This document shows positions 1 to 5,605 of a stretch of DNA of 8,771 bases, in pieces (the first letter of the stretch is position 1; every line of letters begins with the position of its first letter). The notes beneath the pieces are model-generated. The model did not search any database, was not told the origin of the DNA, and saw only the letters and a list, made by a program, of their open reading frames with translations. A program made the translations under genes and the position numbers. The stretch lies in assembly GCA_028816945.1 (NCBI GenBank), contig JAPPQG010000175.1, positions 5,155 through 13,925 of the forward strand, read 5' to 3'. The DNA comes from Alphaproteobacteria bacterium. GTDB lineage: Bacteria; Pseudomonadota; Alphaproteobacteria; RS24.

Positions 1-376
1 TTGCTAATTTCTGCTCCATATCCTGCACTAAATGCTCTAATTGGGCGATGATTTGCGGGGTTATGCGGCGCGCCGCTTCGGCCGCATTAAAGCTTTCAAT
101 AAGGGCGCGCGCCTGATAGGCCGCCCGCACATCCTCTAATGACCATGGCCGCACCCATACGCCCTTATTTTTGCGACTCACCACATAGCCCTCAAAGTCT
201 AGCCTCTGCAACGCATCGCGCACGGGCGTGCGGCTCACATTGCAAAAAGCCACCAAAGCTTCCTCCGTCAGCCGCTCACCTTGCGGAAAATCGCCCTCAA
301 TAATGGCATTGCGAATATGATTATAGGCAATATCAGAGGCTTGTAACATTTTTGCAACAGTCATGCGGTTTTCCAT
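1..376 (-). CDS. GntR-family transcriptional regulator (FCD/FadR-VanR type), 3' end outside window
   Basis: The gene reads right to left from ATG at 376-374 and leaves the window after about 125 codons, so only the N-terminal half is seen. Residues ~12-75 form the GntR winged helix-turn-helix: a helix with AYNHIRNAIIEG, then FPQGERLTEEALVAF, then the recognition helix VSRTPVRDALQRL (residues 48-59), and the wing EGYVVSRKNKGVWV. From ~80 the sequence (SLEDVRAAYQARALIE) begins an FCD-like ligand-binding domain, which in this family binds organic acids or related effectors. It is a cytoplasmic DNA-binding protein. It is divergent from the TonB receptor, so it probably regulates the receptor and itself; this is inference from position. 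A second ATG at 364 has a GGAAA-like ribosome site inside the first codons and could be the true start. The effector is unknown. Confidence 0.9.
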   Translation of the reverse strand, partial: MENRMTVAKMLQASDIAYNHIRNAIIEGDFPQGERLTEEALVAFCNVSRTPVRDALQRLDFEGYVVSRKNKGVWVRPWSLEDVRAAYQARALIESFNAAEAARRITPQIIAQLEHLVQDMEQKLA

Positions 377-395
377 AAATTTAACGATAAGCTGC

Positions 396-423
396 AAAAT
401 AGCATTGAAATGCAAATCGACAA
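396..423 (-). promoter_or_regulatory. Candidate promoter of the GntR gene
   Basis: On the minus strand a TTGTCG hexamer (423-418) is followed after 16 bases by TATTTT (401-396), resembling a sigma70 -35/-10 pair. It lies 20 bases upstream of the ATG at 376. Both hexamers are imperfect, so this is a tentative assignment. Confidence 0.3.
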
Positions 424-441
424 GCTTTTATATTCGTCATA

Positions 442-451
442 TTGTATACAG
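442..451. promoter_or_regulatory. Candidate GntR-type operator TTGTATACAG
   Basis: The core TGTATACA (443-450) is a perfect 8-bp palindrome, with further partial symmetry (TA/TA) three bases out on each side. Regulators of the FCD subfamily commonly bind short palindromes of the GT-N-AC type, and this one sits in the divergent spacer beside such a regulator. That it is the binding site of this regulator is inference from position and shape. Confidence 0.35.
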
Positions 452-486
452 GATTAGGTAAATAACGTATAAAGTACATATTGTTG

Positions 487-521
487 AAGCGTCACATAAA
501 TTCGTAAAAGCGTTACATAAA
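487..521. repeat. 14-bp direct repeat, 21-bp period, upstream of the TonB receptor
   Basis: AAGCGTCACATAAA at 487-500 recurs as AAGCGTTACATAAA at 508-521 with one mismatch. The 21-bp spacing is about two helical turns, which would place two bound proteins on the same DNA face. It sits 48-82 bases upstream of the receptor ATG. It may be an operator pair or a chance product of local duplication. Confidence 0.6.
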
Positions 522-530
522 CACATAAAC
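515..530. repeat. 8-bp perfect tandem duplication ACATAAAC x2
   Basis: ACATAAAC is present at 515-522 and 523-530 back to back, followed by ACACA. It overlaps the end of the 21-bp-period repeat. It looks like replication slippage in the leader of the receptor gene. Confidence 0.6.
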
Positions 531-568
531 ACACATTTTCCTACAAGCAAAGGGAGCTGAGGGGTATT

Positions 569-3043
569 ATGACTAGACGATTTACAAACGCGCACTTGGC
601 GCGCATTCACCATATTATAGTTCATTCTTTCACATATGCTAGCATATGTTTTGGCATTTTGGGTCTCTCTCTATTTAGTCAAACAATAAGCGCGCCTGTT
701 TTCGCACAAACAAGCGCGGCGATTGATGAAATTGTCGTGACCTCGCGTAAAATTGCAGAAAGTTTGCAAGATGTGCCGATTGCTGTCACGGCTTTCACAG
801 CAAATGATATTGAAGATGCGGGTATCACGCGGCCTGAAGATTTTGTTTCTCTAACACCTAATGTTGTTATGGTGAATACGGCCAATGCGGGCGACACACA
901 GGTCACAATTCGCGGCATAACATCGACCCGTGATGCAGAGTCCAATTTTGCTTTGGTTGTCGATGGCGTGTTGGTCACCAATCCAAACGGCTTTAACCGT
1001 GAATTGCTAGATATTGAACAAATAGAAGTCTTAAAAGGCCCGCAAGGTGCGCTTTATGGGCGCAATGCCTCTTCTGGCGCAATTCTCATTACCACTAAAA
1101 AACCAACAGGCGAACGGGCGGTGCGTTTAAGTGCCGATACAGGCAATAATAATAGTTATAAATGGCAAGGCACAGTACAGGGCGCGATTGCGGATAATGT
1201 CTCAGCGCGTTTTTCATTTAGCACAAGTTCAACAGATGGGTTTGAAACTAATTTATTGACACAGCAAGATGATGCGATTGATTATTTTGAGGATACAAGT
1301 TTGCGCGGGCGCATGCTTGTTGAATCGAATAATAGTAATTGGGATTTTCGCGCTGGCTATTCAACTGTAAAAGGGGGCGCGATTAACTTTAATGCAACTT
1401 TTGCTCTGCCTGTGGCGGCAGGCATTCTCGGGCCAGATTATCATGTCGATGTCAATGCGCATGAATTTCAGTATTTCCCCAATATCAAGCCTGAGAATGA
1501 ACAAGAGACATTTGACATATCTGTTAAATATGAAACTGAATTTAACAATGGCATGCTATTAACCGCCACATTAGCCTATAATGATTTAGATGAATGGCTC
1601 TTGTCAGACGGCACATCGGGTTCATTTGGCGTTTATCATCATATGCCGCAATGTAGAGAAAGTCTCGATCGCCCAGAAGTCACCGCCCTTGTCAATGGCT
1701 ATCCCGCAACCTTTTATTTCCCGCCAGCGGACCCAGACGAGGCCCCAAGCGCAGCCAATACTTTACTTGGCCCCTATACGCCTTCAACCTGTGATGGTTT
1801 CCAATATCAAGAGCGCAACCAGCAAGATACAAGCCTTGAAGTGCGCTTACAGGGTTCAAGCGATAGGGCAGATTGGATAATTGGCGGCTATCTAGCACAA
1901 ATTGAGCGTGAAGTGGTTGTTGCCTATGGTGGCGATCTCGGCGAACCAATTCCCAAACAAGCCTATGTTGAAGGACAAACAGATTTACTCTTTTGGGATG
2001 ATTTTGAAACCGATGTTTATTCAATTTTCGGGCAATATACATTTGATATGAATGAGCGCACCGAACTTGCATTTGAAGGGCGTTATGACCGTGAGGAGCG
2101 TTCTGTGTCGAATAATGTTCCCAAAGCAGGCAGATCTCATTTAGCCACACTGGGCACAGTCATTAGAACAACCCCTATTAACCCTGCACGGACTAATATA
2201 AATGATGATATTCCTAATCGGAGTGAAGATTTCAGTCAGTTTCAGCCGAAAATTTCTTTGCGCTATGATGTAAGCGAACAGACAAATCTTTATACTTCTT
2301 ATGGTTATGGTTTCCGCTCAGGTGGTTTTAATTCAATCGGTAGTGAAGCCCTTATTGATAACTATTTTAATAGTGGTGGAGCAGCAGGCGGTTCTGCTGT
2401 GAACGCAGGGCTAGATGTCAAAGATCAATATGAAAAAGAAGTCTCCCGCGCTTTTGAAGTCGGGCTTAAAGGGCGCTATTTGGATGGTCGTTTGCAGTTT
2501 AATGCGGCCGCTTTCCGCACAGAAGTTGAAGATAATCAGTTTTTTGAATTTTTTGCTGGTCCCTTTGGTCTTATGCGGGTTGTCACAACCATTGATGAAT
2601 TGGAACTAACGGGTGCGGAATTGGATATTCGCTTTGCGGCGACAGAAAATTTGCGCCTCGATGCGGGTTTTGGCATTACCGAAGGGGAGATTAAAGAAAA
2701 TAATCACCGCCCCTATACAGTCGGCAATGAAGCCCCGCTAACACCTGAATATACGCTTAATCTTGGCGCACAATATACGAAGCAATTTGGCGCATTAGAA
2801 GGTCTGTTTAGAATTGATTATGCCTATATTGGTGAAACCCATTTCCATACTGTGCAAAATAATGAAACCCGCGCGATATGGTGTGCTTTTGGACCTGGTG
2901 CTGCCGCTTTCTGCCCAACGAATTTTGATAAAACAAGCCGCGATGCTTATGACACATTAGATCTGCGCGCCAGCCTAAATGGTGAGAATTGGAGCATGTC
3001 GCTTTGGGGGCGCAATGTTTTGGATGAAGAATATCTTATGTAA
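569..3043 (+). CDS. TonB-dependent outer-membrane receptor, cut short by an in-frame stop
   Basis: Outer-membrane beta-barrel receptor that imports a ligand using TonB/ExbBD energy. The N terminus is a long Sec signal peptide (hydrophobic ~22-40), cleavage likely after VFA at 46. DEIVVTSRK (53-61) is the TonB box region. The plug (~64-180) contains VTIRGI, VDGV, and IEQIEVLKGPQGALYGRNA-type residues, standard for this family. The rest (~190 on) is barrel, with the typical YTSYGYGFRSGGFNS at 575-589 and LWGRNVLDEEY near the end. The start at 569 has GAGGGG at 559-564, close to the ATG. The ORF ends at a TAA (3041-3043) directly after EEYLM, before the last strand of the barrel; see the next entry. 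The 824 codons present would lack the terminal beta-signal needed for assembly by BAM. It is convergent with an MFS gene and divergent from a GntR regulator. The ligand is not readable from sequence. Confidence 0.93.
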   Translation: MTRRFTNAHLARIHHIIVHSFTYASICFGILGLSLFSQTISAPVFAQTSAAIDEIVVTSRKIAESLQDVPIAVTAFTANDIEDAGITRPEDFVSLTPNVVMVNTANAGDTQVTIRGITSTRDAESNFALVVDGVLVTNPNGFNRELLDIEQIEVLKGPQGALYGRNASSGAILITTKKPTGERAVRLSADTGNNNSYKWQGTVQGAIADNVSARFSFSTSSTDGFETNLLTQQDDAIDYFEDTSLRGRMLVESNNSNWDFRAGYSTVKGGAINFNATFALPVAAGILGPDYHVDVNAHEFQYFPNIKPENEQETFDISVKYETEFNNGMLLTATLAYNDLDEWLLSDGTSGSFGVYHHMPQCRESLDRPEVTALVNGYPATFYFPPADPDEAPSAANTLLGPYTPSTCDGFQYQERNQQDTSLEVRLQGSSDRADWIIGGYLAQIEREVVVAYGGDLGEPIPKQAYVEGQTDLLFWDDFETDVYSIFGQYTFDMNERTELAFEGRYDREERSVSNNVPKAGRSHLATLGTVIRTTPINPARTNINDDIPNRSEDFSQFQPKISLRYDVSEQTNLYTSYGYGFRSGGFNSIGSEALIDNYFNSGGAAGGSAVNAGLDVKDQYEKEVSRAFEVGLKGRYLDGRLQFNAAAFRTEVEDNQFFEFFAGPFGLMRVVTTIDELELTGAELDIRFAATENLRLDAGFGITEGEIKENNHRPYTVGNEAPLTPEYTLNLGAQYTKQFGALEGLFRIDYAYIGETHFHTVQNNETRAIWCAFGPGAAAFCPTNFDKTSRDAYDTLDLRASLNGENWSMSLWGRNVLDEEYLM
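632..649. repeat. Perfect 18-bp palindrome inside the receptor signal-peptide codons
   Basis: ACATATGCTAGCATATGT reads identically on both strands, with no mismatch and no spacer. It covers codons ~22-27 of the receptor gene, 63 bases after its start. It could be an intragenic operator or an early mRNA hairpin (about 7 pairs with a 4-base loop). The function is unknown; only the symmetry is seen. Confidence 0.85.
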
Positions 3044-3130
3044 ATTATCAATGCGCCTGAGTTTGGCGGCTCTTTCATCCACGAAGCACCGGGCGCAAGT
3101 TTCGGTTTGAATCTGCAATATCGCTTATAA
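3044..3130 (+). pseudogene. Detached C-terminal segment of the TonB-dependent receptor
   Basis: Reading on in the receptor frame past the TAA at 3041-3043 gives 28 sense codons and then TAA at 3128-3130. They translate to IINAPEFGGSFIHEAPG followed by ASFGLNLQYRL. This matches the expected end of TonB-dependent receptors: a loop with the N-A-P-E-F-G-G-S-F pattern, then a final amphipathic strand GASFGLNLQYRL. No start codon or ribosome site precedes it, so it is not an independent gene. The full gene would be 569-3130, 853 codons, with a nonsense codon at 825. One base change in CAA, GAA or AAA would produce this TAA. Because the tail carries no further damage, the lesion is recent, or it is a sequencing error. 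Confidence 0.85.
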
Positions 3131-3154
3131 TTTGCAATATAGCATGTAAGCGGG

Positions 3155-4561
3155 TTAGGCGGTCATATCGGCATCGGCACGAGCAGGCGGATTATTTATA
3201 GGCGTTGTTATAGGGGGCGCTTTTTCGGTTAATTTATCAGCCGCCACAAGGGCTATAACCATGAGCGCGGCGGCCAATGCCATAATGGCAGGCAGGCCAT
3301 ATAAATCGCCTACAATGCCAGCAACTATAAGCAAAACCGCGCCACCAAAAAATTCAGCGCAAAAATAAATTGTGCCAAGCACGCGTTTAACTTCATCTGC
3401 TTGCGCAAAACGAAGGGGGATAATAATCATGCTAATCGGTAAAATCCCACCGCCAAAAAAGGCAAATAAAAACATGAAAATAAGCGCAAATTCCACAGGC
3501 GATGTAATGGGTTGGAAAACCATAAGCAGACCAAAAACCAATGCCGACCCCGCACAGACTAATGTAATCATGCGGTAGCGACCTGTGCGCCAAGCCAGCG
3601 CCGCCATTGCTAGCCCACCCAGCAAATCACCCATTAAACTTATCGCTATCATATTGCTTGCCTGCAAAACGCCCAGCCCTAGCACATTCATTAAATAGAG
3701 TTTGCCGAAAAATATAATAATAAAAAGACGCCCCATAGCTGTAATGCTAATAAGGCTACTGACAATTATATCGCGTTGGGTAAAAAGCGTTTTTAGATAG
3801 TGCCATAATAAAATAAAAGTTTGCTTTATCTGTGTTTGGGGTGCTGTGTTATCGATTGTGTTGCTTACTTCGCTTTGCCCGTTTATTTCACCCTGCCCGC
3901 TTATTGTGCTTTGCCTGCTTATTGCGCCATGCTCTGCCTGCCCTATTTGCCCGATTGCTTTATTGTTAAATTTATTTGGCAATACCAGTTTGGGCGCGAG
4001 ACGCCATAATAAAAAACTCAATATAATGAGTGGCAGGGCAATTAAAAACAGCCCGCCCCGCCAACTAAAATAAATAGCTAAATGTGTCATAAGCGGTGCG
4101 CCAATAACGCCACCCACCAACAAAGTAAAGGCAAAAAAGAAAATCAATAATCGGTTGCGGTGTGCGCTTGTTGTCATAGAACCTATGAGATTGGTTATTG
4201 GCAGCCAACCCATGCCGATACCCAATCCTATCAGGCTACGAATCGCCACTAATTGTATAAATGTGTTAATTGCCCCGCTTGCCCAACTCAATATAGAGAC
4301 AAAACCCGCAACCATAATGAGATTAGGGGGCGAGCGGTAGCGGTTAAAAATAAACAGGCTAAGCACGCCGCCAACAGCCCAAAAGCCTATAAACAGACCG
4401 CTCATAAGCCCGAATTGTGTTAAAGTCAGGCCGAAATCTCTAATAATATAATTGCTGAGAAAGCCCGGGATAAAACGCTGTAAATGAACCAGCCCCCATA
4501 AGGCCAATAATATGCCTATTAGGACTTTCCATTGATTTGCCCCCCGCATCTCACCTATCAT
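3155..4561 (-). CDS. MFS transporter, 12 predicted helices, substrate unknown
   Basis: Inner-membrane major facilitator permease of 468 residues. Roughly six hydrophobic helices lie between 13 and 190, then a polar loop (~191-255), then six more (~262-442) and a Pro-rich polar tail. The GDLLGG to RTGRYR stretch (311-330) resembles the MFS motif A between helices 8 and 9; the equivalent in the first half (NRYRSPPN, 73-80) is degenerate. The central loop is longer than usual and holds six-residue repeats (GAISRQ, STISGQ, GEINGQ at 212-229). The ATG at 4561 has AAGG eight bases upstream; an ATG at codon 5 with AGGTGAG before it is an alternative. It faces the TonB receptor tail to tail with 24 bases between the receptor's ancestral stop and this gene's stop, and I infer that it carries the receptor's ligand across the inner membrane. 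An exporter role cannot be excluded. Confidence 0.9.
   Translation of the reverse strand: MIGEMRGANQWKVLIGILLALWGLVHLQRFIPGFLSNYIIRDFGLTLTQFGLMSGLFIGFWAVGGVLSLFIFNRYRSPPNLIMVAGFVSILSWASGAINTFIQLVAIRSLIGLGIGMGWLPITNLIGSMTTSAHRNRLLIFFFAFTLLVGGVIGAPLMTHLAIYFSWRGGLFLIALPLIILSFLLWRLAPKLVLPNKFNNKAIGQIGQAEHGAISRQSTISGQGEINGQSEVSNTIDNTAPQTQIKQTFILLWHYLKTLFTQRDIIVSSLISITAMGRLFIIIFFGKLYLMNVLGLGVLQASNMIAISLMGDLLGGLAMAALAWRTGRYRMITLVCAGSALVFGLLMVFQPITSPVEFALIFMFLFAFFGGGILPISMIIIPLRFAQADEVKRVLGTIYFCAEFFGGAVLLIVAGIVGDLYGLPAIMALAAALMVIALVAADKLTEKAPPITTPINNPPARADADMTA
3858..3929. repeat. 18-bp tandem repeat (3 clear units plus 1 degenerate) within the MFS gene
   Basis: Three adjacent 18-bp units start at 3876, 3894 and 3912 with the form TGCCNGYTTATT followed by six variable bases. 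A fourth, weaker copy precedes them at 3858-3875. Since 18 is a multiple of three the frame is kept, giving six-residue repeats of the form xxI(S/N)xQ in the cytoplasmic loop between helices 6 and 7. The array can therefore change copy number without breaking the protein. Confidence 0.75.
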
Positions 4562-4583
4562 CTCACTTGCCTTAACTCACTTG
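4548..4583. repeat. 12-14 bp direct repeats across the MFS start codon
   Basis: ATCTCACCTATC (4548-4559) is followed by ATCTCACTTGCC (4560-4571), and CTCACTTG at 4562-4569 recurs at 4576-4583. The duplication spans the start codon and ribosome site of the minus-strand transporter gene, offering two SD/ATG-like arrangements (ATG at 4561 and 4549). Confidence 0.5.
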
Positions 4584-4586
4584 TCA

Positions 4587-4616
4587 AAAATAGCTTGCCT
4601 AAACTATCCCCAATAA
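4587..4616 (-). promoter_or_regulatory. Candidate promoter of the MFS gene
   Basis: On the minus strand TTATTG (4616-4611) and TATTTT (4592-4587) are separated by 18 bases and would give a leader of about 20 bases before the ATG at 4561. Both hexamers are imperfect, so confidence is low. Confidence 0.3.
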
Positions 4617-4696
4617 ATGGTCACACAGATAGGAAAATATGCAGGATTGGCGGTTTTTTCGCTTTGCATGGTAATTTTGTGACGGCCTAAATGGCT

Positions 4697-4724
4697 TTGA
4701 AATAGACTTAAAATCTGCTAAAAT
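4697..4724 (+). promoter_or_regulatory. Candidate sigma70 promoter for the radC-pur run
   Basis: TTGAAA (4697-4702) and TAAAAT (4719-4724) are separated by 16 bases; each differs from the sigma70 consensus at only one or two positions. It lies about 100 bases upstream of radC, in the 264-base divergent spacer, and is the best promoter-like sequence in the window. The leader of about 95 bases would include the 16-bp duplication at 4789-4818. No recognisable riboswitch was seen in it. Confidence 0.5.
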
Positions 4725-4788
4725 GCCGATTATCAGGCGCGCCCTGCTATGAATGGGGCAAGCTAAACAAGTTAATGAGACTAGCCAT

Positions 4789-4818
4789 ATATTATAGGGA
4801 CATGATATTATAGGGACA
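4789..4818. repeat. Tandem 16-bp-period duplication carrying the radC ribosome site
   Basis: The 14-base string ATATTATAGGGACA occurs at 4789-4802 and again, exactly, at 4805-4818. The AGGG in the second copy lies 10 bases before the radC ATG and is the likely ribosome site. The first copy duplicates it 16 bases further up with no matching start codon. Confidence 0.75.
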
Positions 4819-4825
4819 GGCAATT

Positions 4826-5563
4826 ATGGCCACACAGACAAAGAAAAGCAAAAAAGCGGCACAAAAGCCGACAACAAGCCCGCCCGCCCCCAAACCGCAC
4901 CATATAGGTCACCGCCAGCGTTTGCGCGAACGGTTTAGGCGTGTTGGCCGTGATGGTTTGCAGGATTATGAATTGTTAGAACTGATTTTATTTCATGCCG
5001 CCCCGCGCAAAGATATGAAACCACTTGCCAAAGAAATGATTAAAGCATGCGGTGATTTATCGGCTGTGCTTGGCGCAAGTGCCGAACGGCTGAAAGAAAT
5101 TAAAGGGGTGACGGATAATGTGATTACTGAAATCCATATCGTTACCGCAGTCGCACAATATCTCGGCCAAAGCCGCATTATGTATCGCCAAGCCATTGCC
5201 TCATGGGATGCGCTCATTGCCTATTGCCGCGCCTCTATGGCAGAAAAGCAGGTAGAGGAATTCCGTGTCCTATTTCTCGACCGCCAAAATAGGCTGATTG
5301 CCGATGAAGTGGTTAGCACAGGCACGGTCGACCATACGCCTGTTTATCCCCGTGAAGTTATGAAGCGCGCTTTGGCATTAAGTGCGGCGGCTTTGATTAT
5401 TGTGCATAATCACCCAAGCGGCAACCCTGAACCATCAAAGGCAGATATTGAAATGACAAATCAATTACGAGACATTGGCAAAAGTCTTGGCATTGTGCTA
5501 CATGACCATCTCATTATTGCCCGCCAAAATGAGACAAGTTTCAAAAATATGGGACTATTATAA
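4826..5563 (+). CDS. radC: RadC family JAB/MPN+ metalloprotein (UPF0758)
   Basis: The protein of 245 residues has the two-part RadC architecture. Residues ~26-112 form the N-terminal helix-hairpin-helix-like part (GHRQRLRERF, YELLELILF, LKEIKGV). Residues ~120-245 form the JAB1/MPN+ domain with the JAMM zinc motif HNHPSGNPEPSKAD: H194, H196, S198 and D207, with E161 as the probable catalytic glutamate. All metal ligands are present. RadC was once called a DNA repair protein, but that role is disputed and its substrate is not established. The first 25 residues are a Lys/Pro/Ala-rich tail lacking in many homologues. The ATG at 4826 is preceded by AGGGACAGG. It is the first gene of the run leading to purB, 42 bases upstream of it, and is probably co-transcribed. 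Confidence 0.95.
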   Translation: MATQTKKSKKAAQKPTTSPPAPKPHHIGHRQRLRERFRRVGRDGLQDYELLELILFHAAPRKDMKPLAKEMIKACGDLSAVLGASAERLKEIKGVTDNVITEIHIVTAVAQYLGQSRIMYRQAIASWDALIAYCRASMAEKQVEEFRVLFLDRQNRLIADEVVSTGTVDHTPVYPREVMKRALALSAAALIIVHNHPSGNPEPSKADIEMTNQLRDIGKSLGIVLHDHLIIARQNETSFKNMGLL

Positions 5564-5579
5564 TATGTCATATAATATG
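5559..5579 (+). repeat. 12-bp-period duplication TATAATATG x2 upstream of purB
   Basis: TATAATATG occurs at 5559-5567 and 5571-5579, overlapping the last codons of radC and its stop. Each copy contains a perfect TATAAT -10 hexamer, so an internal purB promoter is possible. No convincing -35 element lies at the right distance from either copy, so a promoter role is only suggested. Confidence 0.5.
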
Positions 5580-5605
5580 CACCCGCACCTGCTAGGAGAG
5601 ATTCT

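Noticed and set aside
65..76. 12-bp palindrome GCGGCGCGCCGC in the regulator gene
   Set aside because: It results from consecutive GC-rich Ala and Arg codons and is short enough to be expected by composition.
437..625. Minus-strand ORF of 62 codons between the regulator and the receptor
   Set aside because: It overlaps the receptor start and the repeat-rich regulatory spacer, and its composition is not protein-like.
1692..2150. Minus-strand ORF of 152 codons opposite the TonB receptor
   Set aside because: It lies fully inside a well-supported gene, has no recognisable domain and low-complexity composition set by the opposite strand.
3123..3154. Possible bidirectional terminator between the receptor and MFS genes
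   Set aside because: Only a 6-bp inverted repeat (CGCTTA/TAAGCG) with a loop of about 19 bases and no T-tract; too weak to call.
3821..4073. Two overlapping plus-strand ORFs rich in Cys, Leu and Pro opposite the MFS gene
   Set aside because: Their repeated residues come from the 18-bp repeat read on the wrong strand; the MFS protein explains the region.
4599..4823. Minus-strand ORF of 74 codons filling the MFS-radC spacer
   Set aside because: No recognisable family, no good ribosome site, and it covers the likely promoter and leader of radC.
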